Positions 54,569-64,000 of a stretch of 64,000 nucleotides of DNA are shown piece by piece (within the stretch, counting starts at the first letter, position 1; each line of letters begins with the position of its first letter). The notes under the pieces were generated by a model. The model was not told where the DNA came from. It did no database searches and saw only the letters and a list, made by a program, of their open reading frames with translations. The stretch is from Laccaria trichodermophora (Eukaryota > Basidiomycota > Agaricomycetes > Agaricales > Hydnangiaceae): the NCBI GenBank assembly GCA_018417955.1, contig JACTVC010000007.1, positions 186,001 through 250,000 of the forward strand, in the 5' to 3' direction. Made by a program: the position numbers and the translations under genes.

Positions 54569-57324
54569 TCATGATGAAGCATACAGTTTCACCACACCAT
54601 CAGCCCCAGCGCTCGCCATAAAAGGCAGTGAAGGATGGAATTCCACGTCCAGAACTCCTTCTCTAGCTTTTTCCCGATGCGTCGTGATCTCCTGTACGCA
54701 AGCACGAGACCCCAAGAGATCCCAAAAGCGGATGGAGCAGTCGTGACTCCCAGACACCAGCGAGAAGCCAGCGGCGTCAATAGACAATGACGTGACTCCA
54801 TCAAGGTGAGCCAACATGGAGTGCGTACATTGTCCTAGGTTATACGTAAGCTTTCCGTCAAAAGGTGCGTTCAGGGTGCATACCTGTAACAATATCGAAA
54901 ATTCGAATAAATTTGTCCTCGTGTGCAGTGACGAGGATCGTCATTGTCGGATGCGAGACAATGCAATTGATCTGTGTTGCTGGCGTGCCGTCTGGCGGGA
55001 AAAGGTTGGTTTTAAAAAAATACCCTCTGAAGGAAGAATACGGACCGTAACTGATGTCACTCTGTAGTCGAGATAGCTCTTTCCCGCTTTCAATGTCAAA
55101 TATCTTCACGATGGCGTTTTGATATGCAACGGCGACTTTCTTCAAGTCGGATTTGAGCGCTTCCACGGCAGTGGCGCCTGGAGCGCCGAGCTCATCGTGC
55201 AGCTCATCTTGGCTCTCCAGACCTGTCCAACCCCATGTCAACTTGAGCGAGCCGCCTCCAGAGGGACCGCTGACGTCCCACACTTTCACGGAGCCTTCCG
55301 CCCCACAACTGACGAGGGTGCCCTCATCTCTGACCAAAGCCAGATCCCAAACCGCATCCGTGTGCCCAATAAGCTCACCGCGTGAACGAGTCTCGTCGTA
55401 TGGAGCGTAGGTTGTATGTGAAGAAGCAGGTAGCGCCCATACCCTGATTGAAGAATCGAGCGAAGCAGAGTACAAAAGTTGCTTCGAAGGCGCGTGCAAT
55501 AAGCGGGTGATTGCAGCTGAGTGCCCACGGAGGGTAAGTTGAGGCTCCACCTCCGTTGTTGGTCGTGCTCTTGACACAGAGGAGTCAATGAATATATTTA
55601 CTAGCAGCAAAAGAAACATACGCGGAGGAGGCTAGACTGGCAACGTCCATCCGCCAGACTTTTACTGTGCAATCATCGCCCCCCGTAACTAGACAAAGTT
55701 CTGTTGGGTGGAAAGCAAGTGCTCGGACAGCGTCCAAATGACTTGGGCCATGCCGTTAGATAAAGTGACGTGCAGTGCAAAATTTGGCTCACTTTCTCAG
55801 CGTCCTCTTCGCTTTCCAAACCTTCGCACCCTCACCTGCTCCATTTGGTTCTTCGTCATCAACCTCCCCATCGTCGTCTTTGACATCTTCGTCATCATCA
55901 TCCCTTCGATGTTCCCAGGGACACAATTCATCCGTTTTTGTATCACCAGCTTGTCGTGCTTGCGCTGCAGCCTCCCGAGAGAGCCTGAGTTTTTCTTTCC
56001 ATTCTTCGTCATCATCTGGGCGAAAGATTGCAGTTAGTTGGCGGCTTTCTGTATCTGCGTTCATCTCATTGTCGGGTTGCGAAACAGAATAAGAAGATGC
56101 TGGAGGTTGTGGCGAGTGTTGGGCTAGCTGAGCCAGTGGAGGTTGAGGTTGTATCATCCCAGTATTCCGTTCCAACAATGAAACCTGGGGACCGTTAAGG
56201 GCAGGAGCGGAAGACGGGCCAGACATGGAAGAAATTCCGTTTAGGATTGGAAACTCCTTGCCTGCATCGGGAAGGACTTTGCGTGGTCGACCGTTGTAGG
56301 GCATTTGATCGAACGAAGGTACGTTTGGTAGAGAGAGGGGTATAGAGGGGTTATTTAGCAAAGGTCGATTGGGTAGAGGATTCATAGCCTGAGGTGAAGT
56401 AAGGTAGGAAATTTCTTGAAGGCATCTAATTTGGAATGAGGTCACCAGACGATAGACAATGATTTGCACAAACGCACTGTTTCAAGTAGTCGCGACTTCG
56501 CGCTCTGCTCTTTGGATCTCTACCCGGGGGTGGTTTGCCAAGGCCGGGAGCGGCGGGTCCACTCGACCAATTGGATGCCCCCCAAGAACTTGGCCGGCCT
56601 GCGGGGCCATTTGACGGTGCACCATTAGGAAGGCGACTGTCTGGAAGGGGAGAATCTTAAAAGGCAGACCATTAGAAATAGCAAGGAACTACGATAATAA
56701 GAACACATACCTTCACTGTGAGGCGAGCTGCCCCCGCTATCCTCCTTCTGACTATGAGAATCTTCTTTTTGAGTCGAAGTTACAGCATGGGCTTGTATAG
56801 AAGCAAGCTTTGTCGGAGGATTGGTATGCGACACTGATTGGGTTAGCTGTTTTGAACTAGATAGATTGTTAGCCGGTCAAAAATAAACTAGCAAGTAAGT
56901 GCATACCGTTCCATTCGCAAGGCATACTCTAGCATCTTGATACGACGCATAAGATCTAGTTTTACATTCTCGAAGGAGCGTCTCTCTCCCTCGAGCAAAG
57001 CTATGCGGGCCTGAGAGTGTACTTTGAGACGCGATAGGTTGACAAGGATGCAAAGACAAGACGAACCCGCATTTCCGCACGCTCAATCTCCCATTCATTT
57101 CTATCCCGCTCGTACCTTCTCCATTCCGTCTGAAGGAAATGAAGGACGCTGGAGAGGGTAAAGTCTTGGCCGTTTTGAGGTGGAGGTGGAGAAATGCCTG
57201 ACTGCTGGCCCTGCTGTAATTGTTGTTGCTGCTGTTGCTGTTGTTGTTGTTGCTGCTGCTGTTGCTGGTGGTGGTGGTTCTGGTGCTGGCCAGGATTCTG
57301 AAGACCTTGCAAGGCACCCAACAT
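54569..57324 (-). CDS. STRN: Striatin (STRIPAK scaffold)
   Basis: ATG 57322-57324 gives [15 protein letters not shown], then a His/Gln run (about 17 Gln, coded near 57205-57265). The striatin N-terminal coiled coil follows ([20 protein letters not shown], then [20 protein letters not shown]), containing the caveolin-binding-like and dimerising helices. A disordered middle carries a conserved [12 protein letters not shown] transition. The C-terminal WD40 beta-propeller shows [83 protein letters not shown] and [12 protein letters not shown]. Striatin is the B''' regulatory subunit of PP2A and core of STRIPAK (fungal Far8/PRO11), needed for hyphal fusion and fruiting-body development. About eight introns, ~700+ residues. 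It lies head-to-tail 156 bp from TMA7. Confidence 0.92.
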
Positions 57325-57480
57325 GAAGGCTTTTGAGAAAGTCAAGAGAAAGTGACAAGTTGCGGTGGAGAGTGTTATGTAAATAAATTCAAAAGTAAAA
57401 CGAGGTCAAGCACTGAACAAACACGTATATACAACACAACCATCCAAGCATTTATCACAAATGATTTATCTCAAATTTAT

Positions 57481-57890
57481 CTACTTTTTGCCTGACCTAC
57501 GAACATGATAAAAAAAATCAAGTTGAAAAACTGCTCGAATACGCACTTCTTGATACCACCACCAACCAGCGGTCCACCTACGCTCAAGCAATCAGCACCA
57601 GCAGAAACACTCCGTAAATCAAAATACTTACTACTCTTCATGGCTGAAAACCCACAGTGAATCCGTTAGTAAACTTGACGACAACCACTTGAACATACCT
57701 TTATCGCGAGCTGCCTTGAGTGCCTCGGCCTCGGCCTTCTTTTTCTCCTTGAAGGCGACATCTTCCTCCATCTCCTCCTTCTTTTCCTTCTTGGGCGCCT
57801 TGTCGACAGAAGAGTCAGTCCGTCTGATCATGTATTGATCATCTGACAAACCTTGAGAGGCTTGAGCTTCCCGGCTTGTCTACTGGACAT
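57481..57890 (-). CDS. TMA7: Translation machinery-associated protein Tma7
   Basis: The ~65-residue protein is spread over five exons. Exon 1 (57890-57852) encodes MSSRQAGKLKPLK; exon 2 (57798-57699) encodes a charged helix with DVAFKEKKKAEAEALKAARD. Exon 3 (57644-57633) is a 12-nt microexon. Exon 4 (57577-57547) encodes GPLVGGGIK, and exon 5 (57496-57481) ends SGKK. All junctions obey GT-AG, and the phase is only kept if the microexon is included (KAMKSS..). The N-terminal SSRQ-GK-KPLK and C-terminal PLVGGGIKKSGKK are the family hallmarks. Yeast Tma7 co-purifies with ribosomes; its exact role is not known. It is too short and broken to appear as one long reading frame. Confidence 0.9.
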
Positions 57891-57993
57891 CGTGGTGGTC
57901 GTTGTCAATGTCAGAAAGTGGATCTGGCAAATACGTGCACACAAATGATCATGATATGATCGAGGCATAGATTTGCACAAGATTTATAGCATC

Positions 57994-60900
57994 ATGTCAA
58001 ACGATCAGGACCACTGGAAAGTCAAGCTGGATCAGACATGGGACGTTAGTGAATTCCTGAATGTAATCGCATGAACTAATCTGACTGGTTAAGGTTCTCG
58101 GCCCTTTTCCAATTCACGCTAGGGAGCAACACTACCTCTCACCTGCCTTTCCCTTGAATTGTGGGTTCCGATGACCGCACTTGAGCTATCTAACCTTTAC
58201 TCATTATATAGTAGAGGAATCAATAGATTACCTCAAAACATGGCCCTCCGCCTATGCAGACCGCGGCAGAGTAGGTTGGACGTCAACCCAGCTACGCGAA
58301 GATGGGTCGCTCCATGTTAAATTTCCTGAAATTCGGTACTTTCTTTAGCCTGCATAAATCGCTTTCTGAACGCTTACCATATGCAGATGGAATCGCCTTC
58401 GAGCTACTGAAGGCTGGGCGGCTTTGCAACATCATGCCATCCTGCGAACAACCCTGACTTTACACCCTCCTCAAGTCCCTTCTGTTGAAAGCCTGAATAT
58501 CCCTCTCGAACTTCAAGTCCATCTAAGACAAGCATCCTACTTTACGCTACGCCCTATGAATTATGAAAATTCCTCCTTTCACCAGGTGTGGTACGCCGGA
58601 AATATATATGACCTGGAACGCACTCTTCCTCAGATTGTCCCCCTCTCCGTCACGAATTCCCCACCTGGGCCTATTCAATTCGATTTATTCCTGAGTGGGG
58701 ATTATGAAGTAGGTTCTGGGTTTCCGTTTAACTACTCTATTTTCTAATGCCACGGCGTCTATTAGATCAGACTCTTCGGTGACCCACACGCCCAAAACTC
58801 TGAGGTGCCTACTCTGGTTATCAACATGGACGTGGCGGTGAATCCCGCAACAAATCAAGTCATTCACGAACCGTCTCAAGATGTAATCTGCGACTTCGTC
58901 GACGGTTACAGCTTTGGGGAGGCGATCGGGGTGGGAGTTCGAGCCAGCACAGGTTGGTGGACTGTGGTCGATGTTGCTCTCGGAGATAAAATCTCGGCCG
59001 TACGTCTTCCTACCCCCCATCGAAATCCAACAATCCCTAAGTTTCACTGAAGGAGAACGTCAAGATACGCTTGCTACACACGACACAGATTGCACCTTCA
59101 CAATCTCGCATCGTTCCTATTATTATCCGACAGGAAGGACCCTTCAAACACGAAAGCCTCCCGATAGAACTAACTTTGTTCTCTGACCTTGATAACGCAA
59201 TAACAACAGTCTCTGTGTCTCTTCCCGTGACACATTTGAAATCATGGACTTCAATGGAACGTAGAGTCATCAGGGGGTCATATTTTTATGCGCAATCGAT
59301 GCCAACCACATTTATTGCGGTTTCCCCCGTATATCAGGGCCTCGACAAGCCTGGACCGCCAATTCTTGCTCTCCGTAAAGTACCCTGCCTCGTTTTCTAT
59401 GAATGGCACTCTAAAATATTGGGTTTAGATGGTGCAGGTGTCGATATTTTGCAACAAGACTTTTGGATACGATCGTTACCGAAAAACAAATATAGCTGGA
59501 TGGTTGTTCCCACAGGCCGAACTTCCTGGGTACACCCTACAATACCTACTCCAGTACTTGATTCGCTGACAATTCGAAAGGGGTTGGATTGGCATGGGTC
59601 TAGCGCAAAGGATGTGTTTGATTCTGTCAATGCTCTATCCTCGATCTTGAGCAAACGTCCAGATTGGAGTCTAAATGCGCCGCCAGTTAACATGCCTGTG
59701 ATTGCTATCGGACACTCAAATGGTGGACAAGGTGTTTGGTATCTCGCCTCTCGCTATCCTGATCGAGTGCTTGCCAGTTTGTATGTCTTTTTCCACATTT
59801 TACCCCATCTAAGGTATATTTTTCAGTCGTACCTGCTGCGGGATACATCAAGTCCCAAAGTTATGTACCTCTGACATTTTCTAGGTATTTATATGGTTCC
59901 AGGTTAACAGAAGGGATGACAACAGCGTTCAGATCCGCACACTTCATAGACCCAGCGCTTCGAGCAATTCTGGAATCGTCCTTCACGGCAGACGACAACG
60001 ACCTACATTTATCAAATCTAGTCGGCACACCCATACTGGCTATTCACGGGTGAAACACGTTTCGAGATGCTGTCCCTCCAAAACTCTGATACCAGTTTCA
60101 GAGGAGACGATGACAACGTCCCTGTTTGGCATACTCGCGAAGCTGTGAGTGTGCTCCAAGAGTGGCTGCCGTCTGCGAACGTCAGGTGTGTATGGTGCAA
60201 GTCTCGTCACGCTCTCTTCATTAGTCTTCTGCTCAGTTTTCGCGAAGACCAGAATCAAGGCCACTGGTATCCTTCCGTTCTTGATAATGCACAAGTTCAA
60301 GATTTTTTGGAGAACTACACAAATCTTTTGAAGGGGGACAGACCATCTGTAAAGGAGTTTACTCTCACCGTATATGAGCCGCGAGACTGCGGCTCCCTTT
60401 ATGGTTGGAAGATCGAGTGTGTTTTATTACCCGGAAGGCATGCCAAATTTCATTCTTTATCCCGTTTCCAACGAAATAACAAATATGAAGGCTTGCAAGG
60501 CTTCACGTCGACCTTCGCGAACCTCATCTTTCTCGGATCACTACAACAAATATAAGTGGCTTCTCCCTTACCTCGAAATCTCCCAGTCGCGGATTACACG
60601 TCTTTCATGTCGACTGCTCTTCCATTGATGTGCCTGCAGATATCGACGGCGTTGTGTATTTCGAACGTACCACGAATGGACATTGGCAGGTGAGGTCATC
60701 TTCGATATCGATGAGCGGATTTCAATGCAAGCATAATATTGATGGCAGCTCTTATTCAGATAGCCAACGAGCCGCTGCCCGTACCACCTCCGAGCAGAAT
60801 ACAGTCCATATTATCCTCACCTGCACCAATAACGATCGTTATTCCCTCTACCTCTCGCAGCCTGGAGCTTTCTTCTGCATTGCGCATTGCTCACGACCTC

Positions 60901-61461
60901 AATGCGTATCATCGAATCGATGCCGAAATTGTTGACGAATCAGAAGCGCTTGCGCGCAGCCAGATTGGTTCATGGGCAGATGGTAACATTATTTTCATAG
61001 GAACATCTTCATCCCCATTCGTCGAAGCTGTGATCGAAGAAAAAAGGACCGCAGTGAAACTTTGGGATGGAAGGCTGGTCATAAATGAAAGACACCTCGA
61101 GCAACCTGGTGAAGGTAGGCAGACACGCCAAGTTTTCTGGACACCCGACCTGATTCTCTTCCAAGCGGCTTTATTTTTGCACCCACACCCAGCGAAACAA
61201 GATGCGAGCATGTTGTTTATAGTATATACGGACGCTTCATCACTCGAAAGAGCCACAAGACTTCTGCCTATCCGTACAGGAGTCGCGGTCCCTGATTGGT
61301 TGGTTACAAGTCCTTTGATGGACCGGTATGGGGCTGCAGGGATCAAGGCTGCAGGGTACGTCAAATTTACTTTATCTTCTCCTCCAAGAGATCTCCAATT
61401 AGTACCAAGGCTTTGGACTAACAATTGGGACTTGAATCTTGCGACTGCCTGGTTTTCCTGA
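57994..61461 (+). CDS. Large alpha/beta hydrolase (S9 peptidase/esterase-like)
   Basis: ATG 57994 begins MSNDQDHWKVKLDQTWDV and is spliced to LGPFPIHAREQHYLSPAFPL. An N-terminal beta-rich half (about 58100-59290: FTLRPMNYENSSFHQVWYAG, GPIQFDLFLSGDYE) precedes an alpha/beta hydrolase domain. That domain has PPILALHGAGVDIL (oxyanion region; an intron interrupts it), GRTSWGLDWHG and the nucleophile elbow IGHSNGGQG (Ser near 59715). A candidate catalytic His is in GHWYPS (about 60265). A C-terminal segment (60640-61461) follows. No signal peptide is seen, so the enzyme is probably intracellular. Family resemblance is to S9-type prolyl-oligopeptidase hydrolases; substrate unknown. About 900 residues. 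Exon joins between 59780 and 60700 are not fully resolved. Confidence 0.75.
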
Positions 61462-61644
61462 GGTAATATTTTTAAGTGTGATGAGCATTGAGCAGGAAAC
61501 TCAAGTTCTCAAGGGTTACAGCTGTTTCTTGGACAGTTGACAATCGGAAAATGTTGGTACAATACAGTGTGCAGTGTAGTAAACCCAGATAGGACATGAC
61601 AGATATGTGCGGAGATAGCGAGAATTATAACAACAAAATTTCTA

Positions 61645-64000
61645 CTATTGGAAGATGAATCGTGCAACCTGTTTCAATTAAGTTGTCAAACAGAGAGGCG
61701 ACGTGAAAAATCTGATACATACACTTTCGAGTAGCAATGTAACTTCGGGGGCAATGCGAATGAAGTCTTTGCTCCAGAAATCATATTTTGGGTTGCGCAG
61801 CAATTCGATGAATGTCACAAGTGCTCCCCACGGATGAGGACGATGGACAATGAAGCGCTCCAGTAAGACCTTGGTCATAACCTCTCGGAGACGGTCATCC
61901 TTTACTTCTACGAAAAGGTGGAGTAACAAAGAGCTGAACCAATGGGTGTGAGCATTCGGATAGCGTAAGTGTAGCACGATAGAGCTCATGAGGTGATGTT
62001 GCCCTACATCAACCCAAATGAGTGGGATAGTGTGATTTACACGGATTAAACATACCTTCGACGTCGAGATTGGTGGTTAGATACTGGAGTGCTACTGCTC
62101 CAGGATCGCTGGCGATGAAGAGCGACGATCCACTACGCGCTTTGGCTTGAGCCACGGACGAAACCCCGATGTACATGACCAAAGAGTTGATCAGAGACAG
62201 GTTGTACGACTCGGATCCAGCTTCGTTGCTATTCGATGGAAGCCTCAGTCGGTCTTTCAGCGAATGAAGGAAAGAGGGGGTGCCACGGTTTAGAAGATAT
62301 TGGTCAAGATAGCCTCGCAAATCACCGCTTTTCAGCCCCGAGGTGAAATCGGACAAAATTGGTGGTATGGGTCCCATCTCTGGAATCGATTCAAAATTGA
62401 CGTTGCGAAGATGGGGATCGGGTAAAATTACGGCTGGAGGAAAAGCGCTGAGAATAATGTTACGGAGTTGAATGCAACGGGGAGGAATTGCATCGCAAAG
62501 GGTGAAATAATATTCGCTCAAAAATTCGGGGAAATCGTGAAGGAGGACTAGCAGCAGTCGCAAGGCACCGCGATACAAGTCGCGAGCGGCTGGCTGGAGG
62601 TCTGCATCCTTCAAGAAAGGGGACAGGAATTTGAAGAGCGACAACAGCAACTTATGGAATGCCGACCATCCCTGGAAGAAAAATGAGTCCAGGTCTATAT
62701 TGGTGATCGAAAACCAATTCACCTCTCGATTTTCGGATAGAAGGAGCTTTGGCATGAACAAACGATGAGAGATGAGACACATCCAGGAGAAGGCGAATCC
62801 TGGGAAGTATGTTGGTTGTAAAGAACTGTAGGTGTCGCTAAATTTACTGTCAGCTAAGAAACAAGTGAGTCTCAGATACACACATACCTGATCGCGATCA
62901 AGAGCTGGAAATATGCGGGACCCAGGTGACTCTCCACAGACTGTAAGTCATTGACGAGGCTTGAGAAAAACCTGAAGAAAGGCTTCTGTTGGAATGATGG
63001 GCCTTGTTCCTCGTGTAGATTTGCCAGAACAAGGACAAAGATAGAAAGAATCTTAGTCATGTAATGGACCTTCGCCTGATCGTTATTCACACCGGAAGCG
63101 TCTCCGTGATATTTGATGATGTAAACGATCAACCTCGACACCGCGTCCAGGGCTTGAAAGGCGTAGTCATAGTCGCCAACGGATATAGATTTGATGTAGC
63201 TGTTGACGCTGGATTCGGCGCAGACGCGGAAGAAGAAAGAGGACACGTCTTCGACTTTGAGAATTCCTTGTTTTGTTAGTTGGGTGATAAAGGGCACAAA
63301 GTTCTTTTCGGGGGAGTGAGATCTCTGGAATATGTTAACCCATTGCTGGAACCATATGAAAAGTTTCTCTCGTAATTGCTCAGTTTCCGGCTTGACGGAT
63401 GGTTGGCGATGAATTAGTTCAGAAGGAGTGGCAGATCGCTTCACTCCTCGTAAGTCGTCCAACAGCCGTCTTACCCTAAAAGGTTATTAGATGCGAAAAG
63501 GATATAACAAGAACATCCCACATACTCTTCACTTCCTTTGCCGTTCTGAGACAATTGGCTAAGAATCTCGATGGAGTACTGGAACTGGTTTTGTGAAGTA
63601 ACGGGCGGGTCGCTGGACAAGCATTCACGTATCAACGCAGCGGTGTAGGCAAGCAAAGTTGGGCGAGGGTCAGTGAAAAGAATTTTTGCCAGCTGTTGAT
63701 CTTGCAAGGTGGTATTGATCAAACCGCTCTTTAGAAGAGCCAATGTGACCGGGACGTTGTATTTACGCTGACGAAAAAAGGTTAAGGTAAGATATTCAAT
63801 ATTTGAAAGAGGGACGCACTTCGTCTTCTGCATACAATAGCCATGTGATCGCTTCTTTCGCCACATCTTCAAAGGTGCGACAGAGTTGATCGAGGAGAGC
63901 AACATACACCTCACGCCCAAGCTGGGAAGGTGTCTTATACAGCAGTTGAACAATTTTTTGAGACATCATCAAGGGCGTCCGCTCTCGGTCAGCAGTCTCA
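61645..64000 (-). CDS. NOT1: CCR4-NOT scaffold Not1, C-terminal part (runs off window end)
   Basis: The 5' part lies beyond the window. Visible are the region with IVQLLYKTPSQLGREVYVAL and KYNVPVTLALLKSGLIN, and the Not1 connector and C-terminal superfamily homology domain: FIWFQQWVNIFQRSHSPEKN, DYAFQALDAVSRLIVYIIKY, FKFLSPFLKDADLQPAARDL, LLLVLLHDFPEFLSEYYFTL, FPPAVILPDPHLRNVNFESI, HTHWFSSLLLHLFVEVKDDR and IVHRPHPWGALVTFIELLRN. The last exon (VARFIFQ) ends at TAG 61645-61647 after a 57-nt intron. This HEAT-repeat domain binds the Not2-Not3/5 module and translational repressors; Not1 is the scaffold of the deadenylase complex. Several short introns are present and all read in frame. It is convergent with the hydrolase gene (183-bp gap). 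Confidence 0.95.

Noticed and set aside
1..64000. tRNA or rRNA genes, secondary-metabolite cluster
   Set aside because: No tRNA-like cloverleaf was noticed by eye, no rRNA sequence, and no PKS, NRPS, terpene or P450 genes. A tRNAscan run would be needed to exclude tRNAs.

Overview
The window is chromosomal DNA from a filamentous basidiomycete, most likely an Agaricomycete. Every conserved gene is split by many short introns of about 45-90 nt with GT-AG (twice GC-AG) ends. Genes are packed on both strands with very short spacers. The protein set is eukaryotic and fungal: kinetochore, nuclear pore, TRAPP, STRIPAK, CCR4-NOT, V-ATPase, endocytic EH proteins and a Zn2Cys6 factor. Start codons were set on real ATGs and most exon joins were read by eye, so internal exon borders are approximate unless coordinates are given.

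Layout. 1-5071: the 5' part of a Ser/Pro-rich protein gene (-), a J-domain/ankyrin/coiled-coil protein (-) and a Zn2Cys6 regulator (+). 5228-15122: a 9.9-kb transposon-in-transposon. A Ty3/gypsy chromovirus (227-bp LTRs, TSD TCAAC) carries inside its protease coding region a younger 4.1-kb LTR element (identical 319-bp LTRs, TSD TCATC). The younger element has no recognisable genes and consists largely of tandem arrays. 15130-16511: a decayed kinase-type pseudogene with an N-terminal helical domain (-). 16584-64000: a dense housekeeping region in this order: ING/PHD protein (+), NUF2 (-), phosphoglucomutase family (+), CDC50 (+), RNA 3'-phosphate cyclase (-), Hook (-), YME2 (-), FG nucleoporin (+), TRAPPC13 (+), VMA13 (-), mitochondrial mL46 (+), NUC1 (-), RRM-R3H protein (-), UBE2C-type E2 (-), EDE1 (+), an unrecognised protein (-), class II PDE (+), striatin (-), TMA7 (-), an alpha/beta hydrolase (+), and the C-terminal part of NOT1 (-, running off the end).

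The genes do not form one pathway. Several neighbours share very short bidirectional promoters: NUF2/phosphoglucomutase 123 bp with an overlapping E-box/CRE, YME2/nucleoporin 46 bp, UBE2C/EDE1 199 bp with a cluster of TGTTCAA-like palindromes. Convergent pairs can be almost touching (ING/NUF2 stop codons are 10 bp apart). The most unusual DNA is the nested non-autonomous LTR element with its CGCG-loop-CGCG motif family and three separate tandem arrays.
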